Shown: positions 18,536 through 29,054, numbered from the stretch's first letter. The stretch is DNA of 64,000 nt from Prorocentrum cordatum (GCA_963575745.1 CAUYUJ010017852.1:50001-114000), one strand, 5' to 3'. Numbers and translations are program-made. Notes: generated from the sequence alone by a model not told the origin.

Positions 18536-19865
18536 CGGAGGCGGGGGCCTCTTGGGGGCTCCTTGGGGCGTCTTGGCGGCCTTTTGGGGGCCTCTGGCGG
18601 CCTCTTGGGGTACTCTTGGGGCCCCCTGGACCTCGTGGGGGCGGAAAGCTAGATGTTTGAATTGTTGGTTGCCCTCTTGGGCCCGTCTTGGAGCCTTCTT
18701 GGGCCGTCTTGGGGACCTCTTGGGCCGTCTTGGGGCCATCTTGGGCCGTCGTGGGGCCGTCTTGGGGGCCTCCTGTGCGGTCTTAGGGCGGTTTTCGGGG
18801 CCTCTTGGGCCGTCTTGGAGCGTCGGAAAGCCCACGAGGCGAATTTGTGAAATTATACGTTTTACGATGGAAATTAACAAATGTCTGCGTCCAGGGACCC
18901 CCTTGGGACGCATATTGGAGGCCTCTTGGGGGCGTCTTGAGCCATCTGGAGGCCCTCTCGGGTGTCTTCGATCGCTCTTGGACCGTGCGGGACCGTGTTG
19001 AGCTCTCTTGGAAGCCATTTGGAGCGCTCCTGTAGCGCTCTTGGGGCCCGTCTTCGGGGTTCTCTTGGGCCGTCTTCGGCGCCTCTGGAGCCGTCTTGGC
19101 GCCCTCTTGGGCTGTGTTGGTGCCCTATTTGGGTTTTTTGGGGCCGTTTTGGGGCGGTCTTGGGGGCCTCTTGGGCCGTCTGGGAGCGTCGGGGAGCCCA
19201 AAAGGCGATATGTTGTATGAAAAAACGTACGTTGTACGAAGGGGACGGGCCAACGTTTGCGTCTAGAGGCTTTCTTGGGACGCATCTTGGATGCCTCTTG
19301 GGGCCTCTTGGGGGCATCTTGGGCCGTCTGGAGGCCATCTGCGGTGTCTTTGATCGCTTTTGGACCGTCTGGGGCCATATCGGGTTCTCTTGGAGGCCGC
19401 TTGGAGCGTTCCTGGAGCGTTCTTGGGGCCGTCTTTGGGGCCCTTTTGGGCCGTTTTGGACGCCTGTTGGGCCGTCTTGGTGCCCTCTTGGGCTATCTTG
19501 GGACCCTCTTGGAGGCTTCTTGGGCCGTCTTGGGGCGGTCTTCGGGGCCTCTTGGGCCGTCTGGGGAGCATCGGAAAGCCCAGAAGGCGAATGTGTGAAA
19601 CTTGTATGTTTTACGGCGGCAATGGGCCAATTTTGCGTCTAGGGACCCTCTTGGGACGCATCTTGGAGGCATCTTGGGGCCTCGTGGGCGCCTCTTGGGC
19701 CGTCTAGGAGGCCTCTTAGCCCGTCTTTGGGCCATCTTGGGCGTCTTGGAGCACTCGTTTGGCGTCTCGGGGCCCTCGTGGGCCGTCTTGGAGGCCTCTT
19801 GGGGCCTTCTTGGACCGTCGCGTGGGCCCGTTTGTGCGCTTTTGGCCCGTTTCGGGACCTTCTGC
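18536..19865 (+). repeat. CTTGG-type block with ~360-383 bp higher-order units
   Basis: Three spacers start GCGTCGG(A/G)(A/G)AGCCCA at about 18825, 19185 and, as GCATCGGAAAGCCCA, at 19567 (spacing ~360 and ~383 bp). They contain GTTTTACGATGG, GTTGTACGAAGGG and GTTTTACGGCGGC respectively, followed by TTGCGTCTAG or GCGTCCAG. Between them CTTGGGCCGTCTTGG words recur. Long frames here are Gly/Leu/Arg-rich artefacts. Confidence 0.85.
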
Positions 19866-20655
19866 TCCCCCATGGCGCGTTCGGCGGTGGATGCCCCGGG
19901 GCCGGGGGGGGGGTCAAATCTCCGGTTTAGGGTCCCTGAGGGGGGGGGTGATGGGGGGGAACTATCTCACACGCCTCGAGACCCACAAGAGGTCGGCGGA
20001 TGTCCCAACCTATTGTAGCCTTAATCACTAGAGGGAGTTTCGAGACCAAAAGAGCACCGAAATTTGAGGGTTTTCACGTGTCGGGCTCTGGGAGGCGATA
20101 CTCGGCCGACACCGTTTCGATACTCTTTCTGGGTGCTCGAACTCATTTTCCGGGATGTGGATCTATTGTTAGGTACGATGGGGGCAACATAAGCCTGGCA
20201 AGCCATTCCACGACCCGCGCAGGGGCCGCCGAGGAGCGCTCTTCCCCCATGGCCCCGAGGCGCGAACGCCACGAAGCGCGCTGCAAGCCGCGGCATCCTC
20301 CCTGCAGCACGGCCCGCGCAGTGCGGGCGAGCCACGCCCTCATCGCCACGCCCTTCTTTCGACCCCGCGTAGGAGTGACCCTTCGCCGGAGTGACCTTTG
20401 GTGCGGGCTCCTCGGGATCCCCCCGATCGCCGCGCTCGATGCGACAGCGGCTGCTTGCGCGCTCGGATTTGGCCACATTGCGCCCCCTTGGTCCGCGCAG
20501 GCAGGGTCACTTTTGCCCAGGGTCAGCCGATTCCTGCTTTTTCCAGTCGGGGTCGTGTTTGACCGCGCCAGGGGGGGAGGGGGCCTCCCGTCAGCGTGAG
20601 GTTGGCCAAGGCGGGGCTAGTACTGGCCGAGCCCAGACACCTGCGTCCGAAATGT
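19866..20655. other. Unassigned GC-rich region
   Basis: 19895-19960 is G-rich. 20085-20200 resembles 1900-2036 (TCGATACT..GTTCGA, ATGGGGGCAACATAAG). A minus frame of 151 codons (20021-20476) is Arg/Ala-rich without a recognisable domain. No gene is called. Confidence 0.3.
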
Positions 20656-20860
20656 TTCGATATCTCCCTCTTCCTCCTCCTCTTCCTCCTCCTCTTCCTC
20701 CTTCTCCTCCTCCTCCTCCCACCCCTCCTCCTCCTCCTCCTCCTCCTCCTCCTCCTCCTCCTCCTCCTCCTCCTCCTCCTGCCCATCCTCCCTGCTCCTC
20801 GCCTCCTCTTCGCCCTCTTGCGCTTCCTCCCTCCTCCCCACCCCCTCTGCCTCCGCCCTG
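20656..20860 (+). repeat. (TCC)n microsatellite
   Basis: Long TCC array with CTTCCTCCT impurities. Poly-Pro, poly-Leu and poly-Arg frames across it are artefacts. Confidence 0.95.
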
Positions 20861-21012
20861 CTTCTCTTCCCCGTGTTGCCTTCCCCGTCCTCCCCGGAGG
20901 CGCGAACACGCTGGACGGATCATCGGGTTCGCCCGTCCTCGTCCTGCGGGAGGGGGGCGCCTGCGTGGTCGCGGGCCTGCACCAGGACTTTGCGGCGGCG
21001 GGGGATACTTAA

Positions 21013-21146
21013 GTCGGGCACGTCCACGTCCCTCCAAAGGAGGAGTATGAGAACATAGTCAAACAAAAACATGGGGACGATGTTTGGTATGCTTGATCAT
21101 GTTTGATGTTTCGTCCAAAATCCACCTGTAGGGGGACACGCCCGAC
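21013..21146. mobile_element. Family A inverted-repeat element, copy 2
   Basis: Left GTCGGGCACGTCC, right GTAGGGGGACACGCCCGAC; the interior contains ATAGTC and GGGGACGAT as in the other copies. Confidence 0.8.
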
Positions 21147-21231
21147 CTAATGGTACACGTGCGACGCGGGTTCGGAAAGTCCCTTGCCCCTGCGAGACCA
21201 GCGAGGCTGGTGAGGCCGATCGAGGGCCATC

Positions 21232-21325
21232 TCCTCCTCCTTCTCCTTCTTCCTCCCCCTCCTCCCCCTCCTCCCCCTCCTCCTCCTCCTCCTCTCCTCC
21301 CTCCTCCCTCCTCCCTCCTCTTCTT
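21232..21325 (+). repeat. (TCC)n microsatellite
   Basis: TCC triplets with CCCTCC and CTTCTCC impurities. Confidence 0.9.
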
Positions 21326-21490
21326 GAATCTCGGGTCGACCAGTGGCCTCCGGGATAGCCGCTGGGTCGTGCTGGTTGGACGCATATTGGGGCCTTGGCG
21401 ATTCCCGCGACGCCAAGACGGCTTCGATCTCGGCGCGGTGCCCTGTACTGCGCAGGAGACTGCAGGGCCATAGCGACGGCCGTGTTCAAT

Positions 21491-21687
21491 GTCGGGCCAG
21501 GCGAAAGGGGGGGATTGGGAAAGGGGGGGTTACGAAATTTGCTGCATGCAGCTGGTTTCGGCCTCACCGAGGGGCCCATTCCTCGATACATGGCCGCCTC
21601 CGGCGCCGGGAGGCGCCGGGAAAATCAGCTACGTGAGCTGATTCTCAAACCCCCCCTTTGCTATCCCCCCCTTTCGCCCGACCCGAC
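21491..21687. mobile_element. Family N inverted-repeat element, copy 1
   Basis: Left GTCGGGCCAGGCGAAAGGGG then GGGAAAGGGGGGGTT; right AACCCCCCCTTTGC then CCTTTCGCCCGACCCGAC. Inner TTGCTGCATGCAGCTGGTTT is shared with copy 2 at 47387-47560. Terminal inverted repeats are ~38 bp. Confidence 0.8.
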
Positions 21688-21723
21688 AATGCCGGCTTCC
21701 AGCATTGCAAGGGCCTGAGCATC

Positions 21724-21907
21724 TACTCCAGATTTCGTAACAAAAGGGAGGGGGTCTGGACCCTCCAAGGCAAGCCGTTTCAGACCTCCCCTGTGGGAGA
21801 ACCCTCCAAAACATCGTCCCCAGACCCCCCCAGGCCCTCCAAGATAGCTTGGAAAAGACCCCCCCCCTAAATGAGACCCCCCTCCCTTTATTACGAAATC
21901 TGGAGTA
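21724..21907. mobile_element. Family O inverted-repeat element
   Basis: TACTCCAGATTTCGTAAC..AAAGGGAGGGGGTCT on the left pairs with AGACCCCCCTCCCTTTATTACGAAATCTGGAGTA on the right, about 33 bp of near-perfect terminal inverted repeat in a 184-bp unit. Only one copy is in the window. Confidence 0.8.
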
Positions 21908-22095
21908 CCCAGACAGCGCAGATCTGGACATGCGCGTGCGGCACGGACAGTGGTCCAGATGTCCAGATGAGGCTTTCGGAGCCTTGGGGGTGCCCCTTCG
22001 GGGCGGCGAGAGCGCCTCGGATGAGACTTCTTGCTTGGAGTGCCGAGAGTATGTCTGAGCGGCCCAAGCGGGCGCGATGGGTGAGCAATGCTCTT

Positions 22096-22404
22096 GGCAT
22101 CGCTCGGCCGTGTGCACTTTTTTCTCGGCGAGGACCAGTGAGGAGCATGTTTGGGGCCACCTCGCGAAAACAGCACGCGCGAAACCGCAGCACGCACGGG
22201 GAACTTAGCGGGCGAAGATCGGTAGAACATGAATGGTTTCGCTGTCGGGGGCGCCTGCCCCAGGGCGGCTGGGAAGTCTATACCCTTGCGGTGGCACGTC
22301 AAGGCATCAACTTTCCAGCCGCCCTGGGACAGGCGCCCCCGACAGCGAAACTGCTTATAGTATACCGTCTTTCGCCCGCCAGGGAACGGACGTCCGAGCG
22401 ATGG
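22096..22404. mobile_element. Family E element, copy 2, interrupted
   Basis: Starts GGCATCGCTCGGCCGTG and ends GGACGTCCGAGCGATGG. Removing the insert 22205-22381 and one copy of the 6-bp duplication leaves exactly 126 bp, the length of the uninterrupted copies. Confidence 0.85.
22205..22381. mobile_element. Family F 177-bp element nested in family E
   Basis: GGGAAC stands on both sides (22199-22204 and 22382-22387), a 6-bp target-site duplication. Terminal inverted repeats reach about 65 bp: AGCGGGCGAAGATCGGTA at the left against TACCGTCTTTCGCCCGCC at the right, then TTTCGCTGTCGGGGGCGCC against GGCGCCCCCGACAGCGAAA. It has no coding capacity. Confidence 0.88.
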
Positions 22405-23015
22405 GTCGGCATTGGGGGCTCGTGGGGGGGCCGCCGGACGCCTCGGGGCCGCTGCGGGCGCGATGGCTCTGCGGGGCTCCGTTCCACTGAGGCTCGGCTG
22501 GGGCCGCCCCGTGGACGTCAGGGCGGGTTCTCGTCGGGCTGCCTCGGGGGCCTCTCGGGGGCGGCCTCTCGGGCCTTCCCGGGGCGCTCTCGGGCAGTCG
22601 CGGGGCCCAGGCGCCGGACCCCTCGCAGGGAGACAAAAGCTCACGGCGGGCTCTCCGTTGCAGTTTTGTGCCCTTCGGGGGCCTCTGCGTCAAGGGAGGG
22701 AAGACCACCCGGACCCGATAATTGGCGTTTACTCAGCGGCCCTGGGCGTCTGCTGAGCAGCCCTGCTTTGTTTTTGATGAATTCTTTGCGTGCGTTCACC
22801 AAACGACTTCGCATGCCGGGGTGATTCTTATGGGAGTGGATGCTCTGCTCTCTGCTTCGGGGCCCCGGCACCATTCAGAAAAGCCCCGGGCTGAAAAGTC
22901 GATCCCGAGCGACGAGCAGCGACGAGCAGGTTGTATTTACCACCGTGGGCACGTCGTGCGCAGGGCTACGGCATTGTGCGCGGGGTGTCTCCCAGTCGTA
23001 GTACCCGTGGTCTAA
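22405..23015. other. Unassigned GC-rich region
   Basis: 22425-22640 is GGGCCTC/CGGGG-rich. A 97-codon frame (22722-23015, containing VFDEFFACVHQTTSHAGVIL) is plausible as protein but unrecognised and unsupported. Confidence 0.25.
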
Positions 23016-23198
23016 CAATCGGTCGTTGAAAGTAGATATGTTTGAGTTCCCAGATTCCAATTGCGCTGAGCACCTTCCTACTGCAATGATCGAGTGGCTT
23101 CACCTTTTCCGTCCTCTGTAGGGGGCGGGCGGAACTCAATATTTTTCAACGTCTTCCATTTCAATTCATGTTTCGACATACTTCTTCCGACCGATGGG
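23016..23198. mobile_element. Family D inverted-repeat element, copy 1
   Basis: Starts CAATCGGTCGTTGAAAGTAG and ends CTTCTTCCGACCGATGGG; inner landmarks ATGATCGAGTGGCTTCACC and GGGGGCGGGCGGAA. Copies at 27747-27894 and 32052-32238, and a partial one at 40010-40113. Confidence 0.75.
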
Positions 23199-24109
23199 TA
23201 ATGCAACCTTCGAATTACAGATTCATTGCTCGCATGTCGTCTCAAGACGCCTGTCCAGGGAAAGGGTCCAGACCTTTGGAGATGAAGCACAAGGCATCGG
23301 GTGTCTGGGGGGATGCTTCTTTGTTTCTCTGGGTACATATTGCCGATGCTCCTGCCGAGTCGAAAAGTGCGTCATGGGGTATTTCGTCTGTGGAAGAATG
23401 CTCGGCCGATCCCGCGCTTCGAACAAGTAATGAAAACGTGTTTCAGCTTTGCCTTCTTGTGCAAAGCATGTCGCGCTGGCGTCAGGTGAATGCCGCTGGC
23501 ATTGTGATGCCGGTTGCCTTCGCCGTACCCCAGTTTCGGCACTGACGAGCGTGATTTGGTAGAATCCCTGAAGTTCTCCCGAGGCTGTCCGAATCCCAGA
23601 TCCCTCGGGTGCATATCACATTCACTGGTTGTCGCAAGAGTTGTCGGCGCTGGTTGGTCTCCCCAGGCTTCGCTGCATGCCTGTGCGGGCGTCTCTTGGG
23701 CGCTTCTGGTGCCTCCGCAGCCACTACCGCCGACTGGCAAGGGAGGAGGAGAAGGAGGAGGAACTGTTCCTCCTCCTCCTCCACCTCCTCGTCCTCCTCC
23801 TCCTCCTCCGCCTCCGCTTCTGGTGCCTCGTGAACTTCACTTGGAGGTGAGAGCGCACCTGTGCTGAGTTTTCTCCAGGTCCTTTTTCCGAATGGGCCAC
23901 CGTGCTCGCGCACGCCCGTCGCCAATCGTTGGGTTCGCCTTCATTGTGGAGGTGACAGCACGTTCTTTCGTTCGTTGGGGGCCTCCTGAGTCATCTCGGG
24001 GCCTCTTCGGGACATCTTTGAGTCCTCGGGGGCTGGTTCGGCGGTCTTCCGATTTGAGGATCCCGCCTCGTTAGGCGATAGCTTTCAGGGTGGCCCCGAG
24101 AAGACCCGA
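23199..24109. other. Unassigned region with a TCC tract
   Basis: A 125-codon frame (23168-23545, containing HKASGVWGDASLFLWVHIAD and SMSRWRQVNAAGIVMP) has protein-like composition, but I recognise no family and its start lies inside the family D element. 23740-23820 is GGAGGA then TCCTCC. No firm gene. Confidence 0.25.
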
Positions 24110-24505
24110 AAGGAGTTCAAACTTGTCTCCAGACGGCCCCCGAGGCTCCAAGAGCACCCCAACAGATCGAAAGGATTCAAAGGGGCCCTCAACTGGCTCC
24201 TAGATGCCTCCATGAGACTCCCAGGGGTCCCCACCTTGGCATTTTTGGGGGGGCTGCTCGGGGTGATCTCAGGTCCGATTTGCCGGGCGCCCCCCAATTT
24301 TTTCTTCATCATGTGACCCTTCGTTTTTTGTTCAGAGTGGCTCACTCACTTGCTCACAAAGGATGTCCAAAGGTTTCAAGGTGGCTCCCAGATGCCTCCA
24401 TGAGGCTCCCAGAGGTTCCCACGATGGCAATTGTTTTGGGGGCTGCACGGGATGACCTCAGGTTCGCTTTGCAGGGTGCTCATCCACATGTTGTCTTCAA
24501 GCATT
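24110..24505. repeat. Imperfect ~198-bp tandem duplication
   Basis: CTCC(T/C)AGATGCCTCCATGAG occurs at about 24188 and 24388, followed in both by TCCCAG(G/A)GGT(C/T)CCCAC or a close variant, TGGCA(T/A)TTxTTTTGGGGG and GGTGATCTCAGG/GATGACCTCAGG. Low-level CCAAG-like words precede it. Confidence 0.6.
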
Positions 24506-25794
24506 TGATCCACAAATTTCTTCACAATGGCTCGCCAAGCAATGGATTCTGGATGAGCCAGTGGGGATAATTTTTTGGTTCGCGGCTCCAAGGCGAGGGA
24601 CAAGGAGCGGGCACAACGTCCGGGGCGCGGTACGATGTAAATTGGCCGCAGTGGCGTATGCACATGCCAAGGACAAAATGCCCCTCATTGAGACGCAGAC
24701 AGCGTCGGCAGGTGACCGGCCCAGACATCCCGGCAGGTGGGGAAGCAAAGGCGCGGCGACCGGCCGGTGGGGATAAGCGAAGCGTAACGAATGTCAAGCA
24801 CCTTCCCACCGCGTGTCTGGTCGTTCCCTACACGCCCCATCCCTCGCACCAAGCCATGTGCGGTGCGAAACACGCTTTGACGATGTGAGATCACGTTTAG
24901 CTGCCATCCACCAAGCATGTGAATTGCGCGTGAACGCGCAGCAGTTGTAGTATTGTCTCACTCCTTGCACGCTGGGCATCATCTGCAGTCGCACTATCGG
25001 TTCCACGATTACGGCGCGCGGACGCGTCTGATTCGACAGTTGACAGTTTCGTTGATGGGGCATGCGTTCGCATTGTGTGGGTGTCTGCTTGATCGCCCCG
25101 CGGTACCAGTCCTGCTGGCGCTTGCCGACCTCATCGTCGGTTGCGGCTCCGATCCCCGCGCGCATCCCCACCTGCGGCGGCCGCCCCCCCTGGGCACCGT
25201 CGGAGGAAGAGGAGGAGGAGGAGGAGGATGAGGAGGAGGAGGAGGAGGAGGAGGAGGAGGAAGAGGCGGAGGAGGAAGAGGAGGAGGAGGAGGAGGAGGA
25301 GGAGGAGGAGGAGTAGACGGCTCGATTCCCGGCAGGGTCCGGGGCCAGCCAGAGCCCGGCGCGGCGATCCGTGTTCGGCCCGGTCCGGGGCGATTCGTGA
25401 GCGATCCAAGCCGATTCAGCGATTCGTGTTGGCCCAGGCCTGCCGCTGCCAGTGCGCCGACCGCTGCGCATCCCCGAGGCGCGGCCCTGCCGACCCAGAC
25501 CCCCTCGCGTAGTGAAAAAGCATGTTTTTGATCCGCGGGTCGAGAGCGCACCTCTTCCGGTCGTAGCTAAGCGGGCCGCGCAAGGAGGGGCCTCACATCA
25601 GGGCCAGGTGGGGGCAAAGCCCCAGAAGCGTTGTGAAAAAATAAGGCGGGAGGTATTTCCATATGTTCGGCCTCCGGAGTCCCTTGCCAGGCCCCTTGCG
25701 GGGCCCAGGGAGCGTCAAAAAACGCTTTCTGTGGAAAAATTATGTTCAGGGGGAAAGGTCCAGAATTCTGGGGGTCGACTTTCGGGGGCGGCAA
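24506..25794. other. Unassigned region with (GGA)n at 25203-25315
   Basis: 25203-25315 is an AGG array with two GAAGAG-type breaks. 24506-25200 and 25316-25794 show no copies elsewhere here and no credible gene; long frames over the array are poly-Glu, poly-Ser or poly-Leu. Confidence 0.45.
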
Positions 25795-25985
25795 AGAGGG
25801 GGGTGATGACTAGGGGTGTGTGGATATCATGACGGGGGCCATGATATTTCCCCAGATGTCATGGCGCCTCTTCTTATTCCATGACGTCCCTGGCCCCCCC
25901 GCTGGGCCGCGCACATGCCGCCGGTCATGATTTGCACCCCCCCTCATGGACACCCCCCTCTTGGCCGCTCCCGAGACTTCGCGAA
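25795..25985. mobile_element. Family H dispersed repeat, copy 1
   Basis: About 190 bp starting AGAGGGGGGTGATGACTAGG, containing CATGATATTTCCCCAGAT, GGCGCCTCTTCTTATT and CATGCCGCCGGTCATGATTT, and ending ACACCCCCCTCTTGGCCGCT. Copies at 33109-33285 and 50045-50222. GAGGGGGGTG and CACCCCCCTC at opposite ends are inverted. Confidence 0.75.
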
Positions 25986-26200
25986 GGAATCACGACGTCG
26001 GGGATGTGGTCGCCGCGCTTTCCGCGCCTCCCCCCCCCGCCGCCCAGGGCCGCAGCGCAGAGGCGGGGGCCAATTACGGGCTGCGCCTCGGCCCAGCGCT
26101 GGCGGACGCGGTGCGGAGGCGCGGGCAGTGGGCCCGGAGCCCCCTCCCGGAGACAGCGGTGGGCAGGTTCTGGAGTGTAGCTGTATCGGCGTCGGCCCAA

Positions 26201-26418
26201 CATACTAACATTATGTCGGGCGTGTCCCCCTACAGGGGGATTTTCGATGAAAAATAAAAACAATTACAGCAAAAGTGTACCCAAAATGTAAAAAAATACA
26301 CCCAAAATAGTCCCCATACTATTTTTGCATTCTTTTTCCATTATTTTTGGGGTATTTTTTATTGTTCGTTGAAAATCCCCCTGTAGGGGGACAGGCCCGA
26401 CTTCATACTAACACTATG
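26201..26418. mobile_element. Family A element, copy 3, with 15-bp flanking duplication
   Basis: Element 26215-26402: left GTCGGGCGTGTCCCCCTACA then GGGGGATTTTC; right GAAAATCCCCCTGTAGGGGG then ACAGGCCCGAC, about 31 bp of terminal inverted repeat. Flanks CATACTAACATTATG (26201-26215) and CATACTAACACTATG (26404-26418) differ at one base. The 1-bp overlap makes the exact border uncertain. Confidence 0.85.
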
Positions 26419-26608
26419 TGTGCGTCGCCCCCCCAGGGGCGACGCGCCCACCGAGAAGTCTTGGAGCATCGGCGTCGTGACGGGCGCTTTCTGGCCACGC
26501 CGCTCGGGCAACGATGCACTGCAAGACGGGTACACTAGATGTCCAGGTCGGACGCGCGCCTCCGCGGAGGACATACAGTACTATTCTGTCCGTCAGCATC
26601 CCATCAGG

Positions 26609-26844
26609 TGATCTTTTTTCATTCCTCGTTTTGCCGATCGGCGCGGGCCCTCGCTCCCCCCCTCCCCCCCCCCATGGAGTAGGTCCTGGCTGTTTGGGGC
26701 TCCTGCTTCGAGCGGGTGGAGCCTTCCCCAGGGGCAGCACTCTCACAAGCAGTCGCGCTACGCAGAGGTCCGGAGCCAGACCTCCCCCCCCTCCCCGCCG
26801 CCTTGCCGCCCAATGTCGAAACGCCGAGTCAGAAGACGCTCACC
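26609..26844. mobile_element. Family B dispersed repeat, copy 1
   Basis: Starts GTGATCTTTTTTCATTC, then TTTTGCCGATCGGCGCGGGC and a C-rich run; ends ATGTCGAAACGCCGAGTCAG AAGACGCTCACC in two steps. The ends GTGAxCxTTTTxxxATTC and, in reverse complement, GTGAGCGTCTTCTGACTC are short terminal inverted repeats. Full or near-full copies: 27513-27743, 33286-33490, 36079-36307, 62696-62902; partial: 32533-32612. Confidence 0.75.
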
Positions 26845-26908
26845 AGGGGAGGGCGCGTGGAGACAGGGCCGTTGGCCTTCGGGGGGGCGCAGCCCAGGCC
26901 GGCACTCA

Positions 26909-27150
26909 GTGGGCCCTGGAAACGACAGGGACGTTTTTTCACGGGTTCCGTTTTGCCATTTTTGTTGCCGGTTCCGACGCCGTTTTTTTTGGGGGGGTTC
27001 CGTCACCGTTTTTTGACCGGTTCCGGCTCCGGTTCCAATTCTGGAGCCGTTTTTTTGCCGTTTCCGGTCGCCGTTTTTTTGCCGTTTCCATTTTCAAGGG
27101 ACATTTTTTGGAAACGGTGAAAAAACGGCCCTGCCGTTTCCGGGGCCCAC
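26909..27150. mobile_element. Family P element with internal CCGTTTTTT minisatellite
   Basis: Left GTGGGCCCTGGAAACGACAGG then GACGTTTTTTCAC, right GTGAAAAAACGGCCC then TGCCGTTTCCGGGGCCCAC: about 33 bp of inverted terminal sequence. The interior repeats CGTTTTTT(G)CCG(G)TTCCG words. Flanks share GGCCGGCA..CACTC on both sides (26898-26907; 27155-27170), possibly a worn target duplication. Confidence 0.75.
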
Positions 27151-27512
27151 AAACGGCCGGCAGCACTCTTGTGTACGTCGCCCGCGCGGCAGAGGCGAGG
27201 CCCGCGCGCCGGAGCGAGGCAGGGGCACACGTGCTCTGCGGAACCCGTGCTAGCAATAAAGATTGCAGCCGACATTGAAATTCGCAAATTATTTCCGTCT
27301 TGACGACGAATTCTGGTAGGAGATTATGTATACGCACAACTGCCAAAGTTGAATGCAGAATGCAATCTGGGGCTGGGTACACAAAATTCTTTGCAAAATG
27401 ACGGAAATGTCTGGCAACGCGGAGGATAGCCCGCGTGCGGGAGGGAAGTGCAGAGACCCAGCGGATTCAGAAACGGCAGCGGCAACGCGGATTGGCCCGC
27501 GGGGCCGGCAGG
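27151..27512. other. No recognisable feature
   Basis: Short frames only; no repeat with a copy elsewhere in the window was noticed. Confidence 0.3.
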
Positions 27513-27743
27513 CGATCGTTTGTTGATTCATTGTTGTGCCGATCGGCGCGGGCCCTCGCCCCCCCCTCCCCATCCCCCCCATGAAGTAGATTTTGGCTGT
27601 TTTTGGCGCCTGTTTCGAGCAGGTGGGGTCTCCCCTACAGGACGCACTGTTGCAAATGGTCGCACTAAACAGAGGTCCAGAGCCAGAGCCTTCCCCCCCC
27701 CCTTCCGCCCAATGTCGAAACGCCGAAGAAGAAAACGCTCACG
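27513..27743. mobile_element. Family B dispersed repeat, copy 2
   Basis: Starts CGATCGTTTGTTGATTCATT and ends CGAAACGCCGAAGAAGAAAA CGCTCACG in two steps; the interior matches copy 1 including the C-run and GCGCCTGTTTCGAGCAGGTGG. Confidence 0.75.
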
Positions 27744-27746
27744 AGT

Positions 27747-27894
27747 CCCAGGTGCCAATCTACTTGAAGCGCCTTCCTACTTCAATGATCGAGTGGCTTC
27801 ACCTTCGCCGTCCTCCTTTGGGGGCGGCCGGAACCCAATCTACGTTCAGCGTCTTCCTGCTTCATGGTTTTACCTACTTCTTCCGACCGATGGG
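27747..27894. mobile_element. Family D element, copy 2 (left end missing)
   Basis: Contains ACTTCAATGATCGAGTGGCT, AACCCAATCTACGTTCAGCG and ends TTCTTCCGACCGATGGG. Its left end is cut off where it abuts the family B copy ending at 27743. Confidence 0.75.
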
Positions 27895-28364
27895 CAGCCC
27901 GCATGCGGGAAGGGAGGAGAGGGCCGGCAGCACAAGCGCAGTACAGAGACCCAGGGGGGTCACACCAGGTTGGGGCCTTGGGCCAGCCCCCTCTCGGGAC
28001 CTCCAAGGCGACCCAGGAGATTGAGAAGGCCTTACGGCTGGTGCCTCCGACCCTGAAGACGACGACGGCGACGAGGAGGAGGAGGACGAGGAGGAGGAGG
28101 AGGAGGAGGAGCAGGAGAACCCTTTAGGGGCCTCCAGAGAGCTTCTTGGGGCCGAGGGCTCCAGCTGTCCGTTTCAGTCCTCCGTCTGGCGACTCTCTTG
28201 GAGCCGTCCTGGCGCTCTTCGGGAGGGTGGGAAGACTATCAGGAGGACGAGGAGGACCGGGGGGGGGTGGCGCTTCTGGAAAGCTGCAGAAGTCCCGCAG
28301 AGACACCTAACAGGTGTTCAAGCACGCATAAGGTGAGAGGGCACAAGGGCGCATCTATGATCAA
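27895..28364. other. GGA tract and unassigned flanks
   Basis: 28060-28112 is GACGACG then AGGAGG triplets. 28195-28265 has weak CTTGG-like words. No gene supported. Confidence 0.35.
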
Positions 28365-28513
28365 GTCGGGCCTGTCCCTCTTCAGGAGGAAGATCCAAAA
28401 GTTGTCAAAAATAGTCTGGAGACGATTGTTTGACAATTTTGGTGTATTTTAGGTCATTGTTTCATTATCTTTTATTTTTCGTCCAAAATCCCCTTGTAGG
28501 GGGACAGGCCCGA
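28365..28513. mobile_element. Family A inverted-repeat element, copy 4
   Basis: Left GTCGGGCCTGTCCCTCTTCA, right CCCCTTGTAGGGGGACAGGC CCGA; core ATAGTCTGGAGACGATTG. Confidence 0.8.
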
Positions 28514-29054
28514 ATTAAATCCATGAGGAAGAGGGACGTCCGGGGACCCAGACCCCCTGGCGTCGTGGAAAATTCACGACGAGTGGTGTTCTGACGTGTT
28601 TGGCCTTCAGGCTTGAACGGGTCGGGGACCACCAAACATCGACCCAGGACGCAGAACTGGTGGTTACCAGAGGGTAGGTGCTTCAGCTACCGAGCCGGGT
28701 GTCCCAGTGAACGTTCTGGCCCATGTGTCGATGGAGGAGTGGGTCGGCGTTTGCAGTGGAAATGCTGGGGTGTCGCACAACAGGGGCGAAGCAGGGAGTA
28801 AAGCAAGGCAGGGTGGAAGGGAGAAGGGAGGGATAGGAGAAGGAGGATAAGCGGGGGGGGGAGGGAGACAACCCAGCTTAGGAGACAGGGCCGCTGGCGA
28901 CGGCGACGGCGACGACGACGGCGAGGGCGACGACGACGACGACGACGACGGCGAGGGCGACGGCGACGGCGACGCGACGGCGGAGACGACGACGATGACG
29001 AAGAGGACGACGACGACGACGTCGACGACGACGACGGCGACGACGCTGAGGCAG
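28514..29054 (+). repeat. Unassigned, then (GAC/GGC)n triplet tract
   Basis: 28895-29045 is an imperfect GACGAC/GGCGAC tract. 28514-28890 has no supported feature; a 62-codon frame at 28613-28801 is not convincing. Confidence 0.6.
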
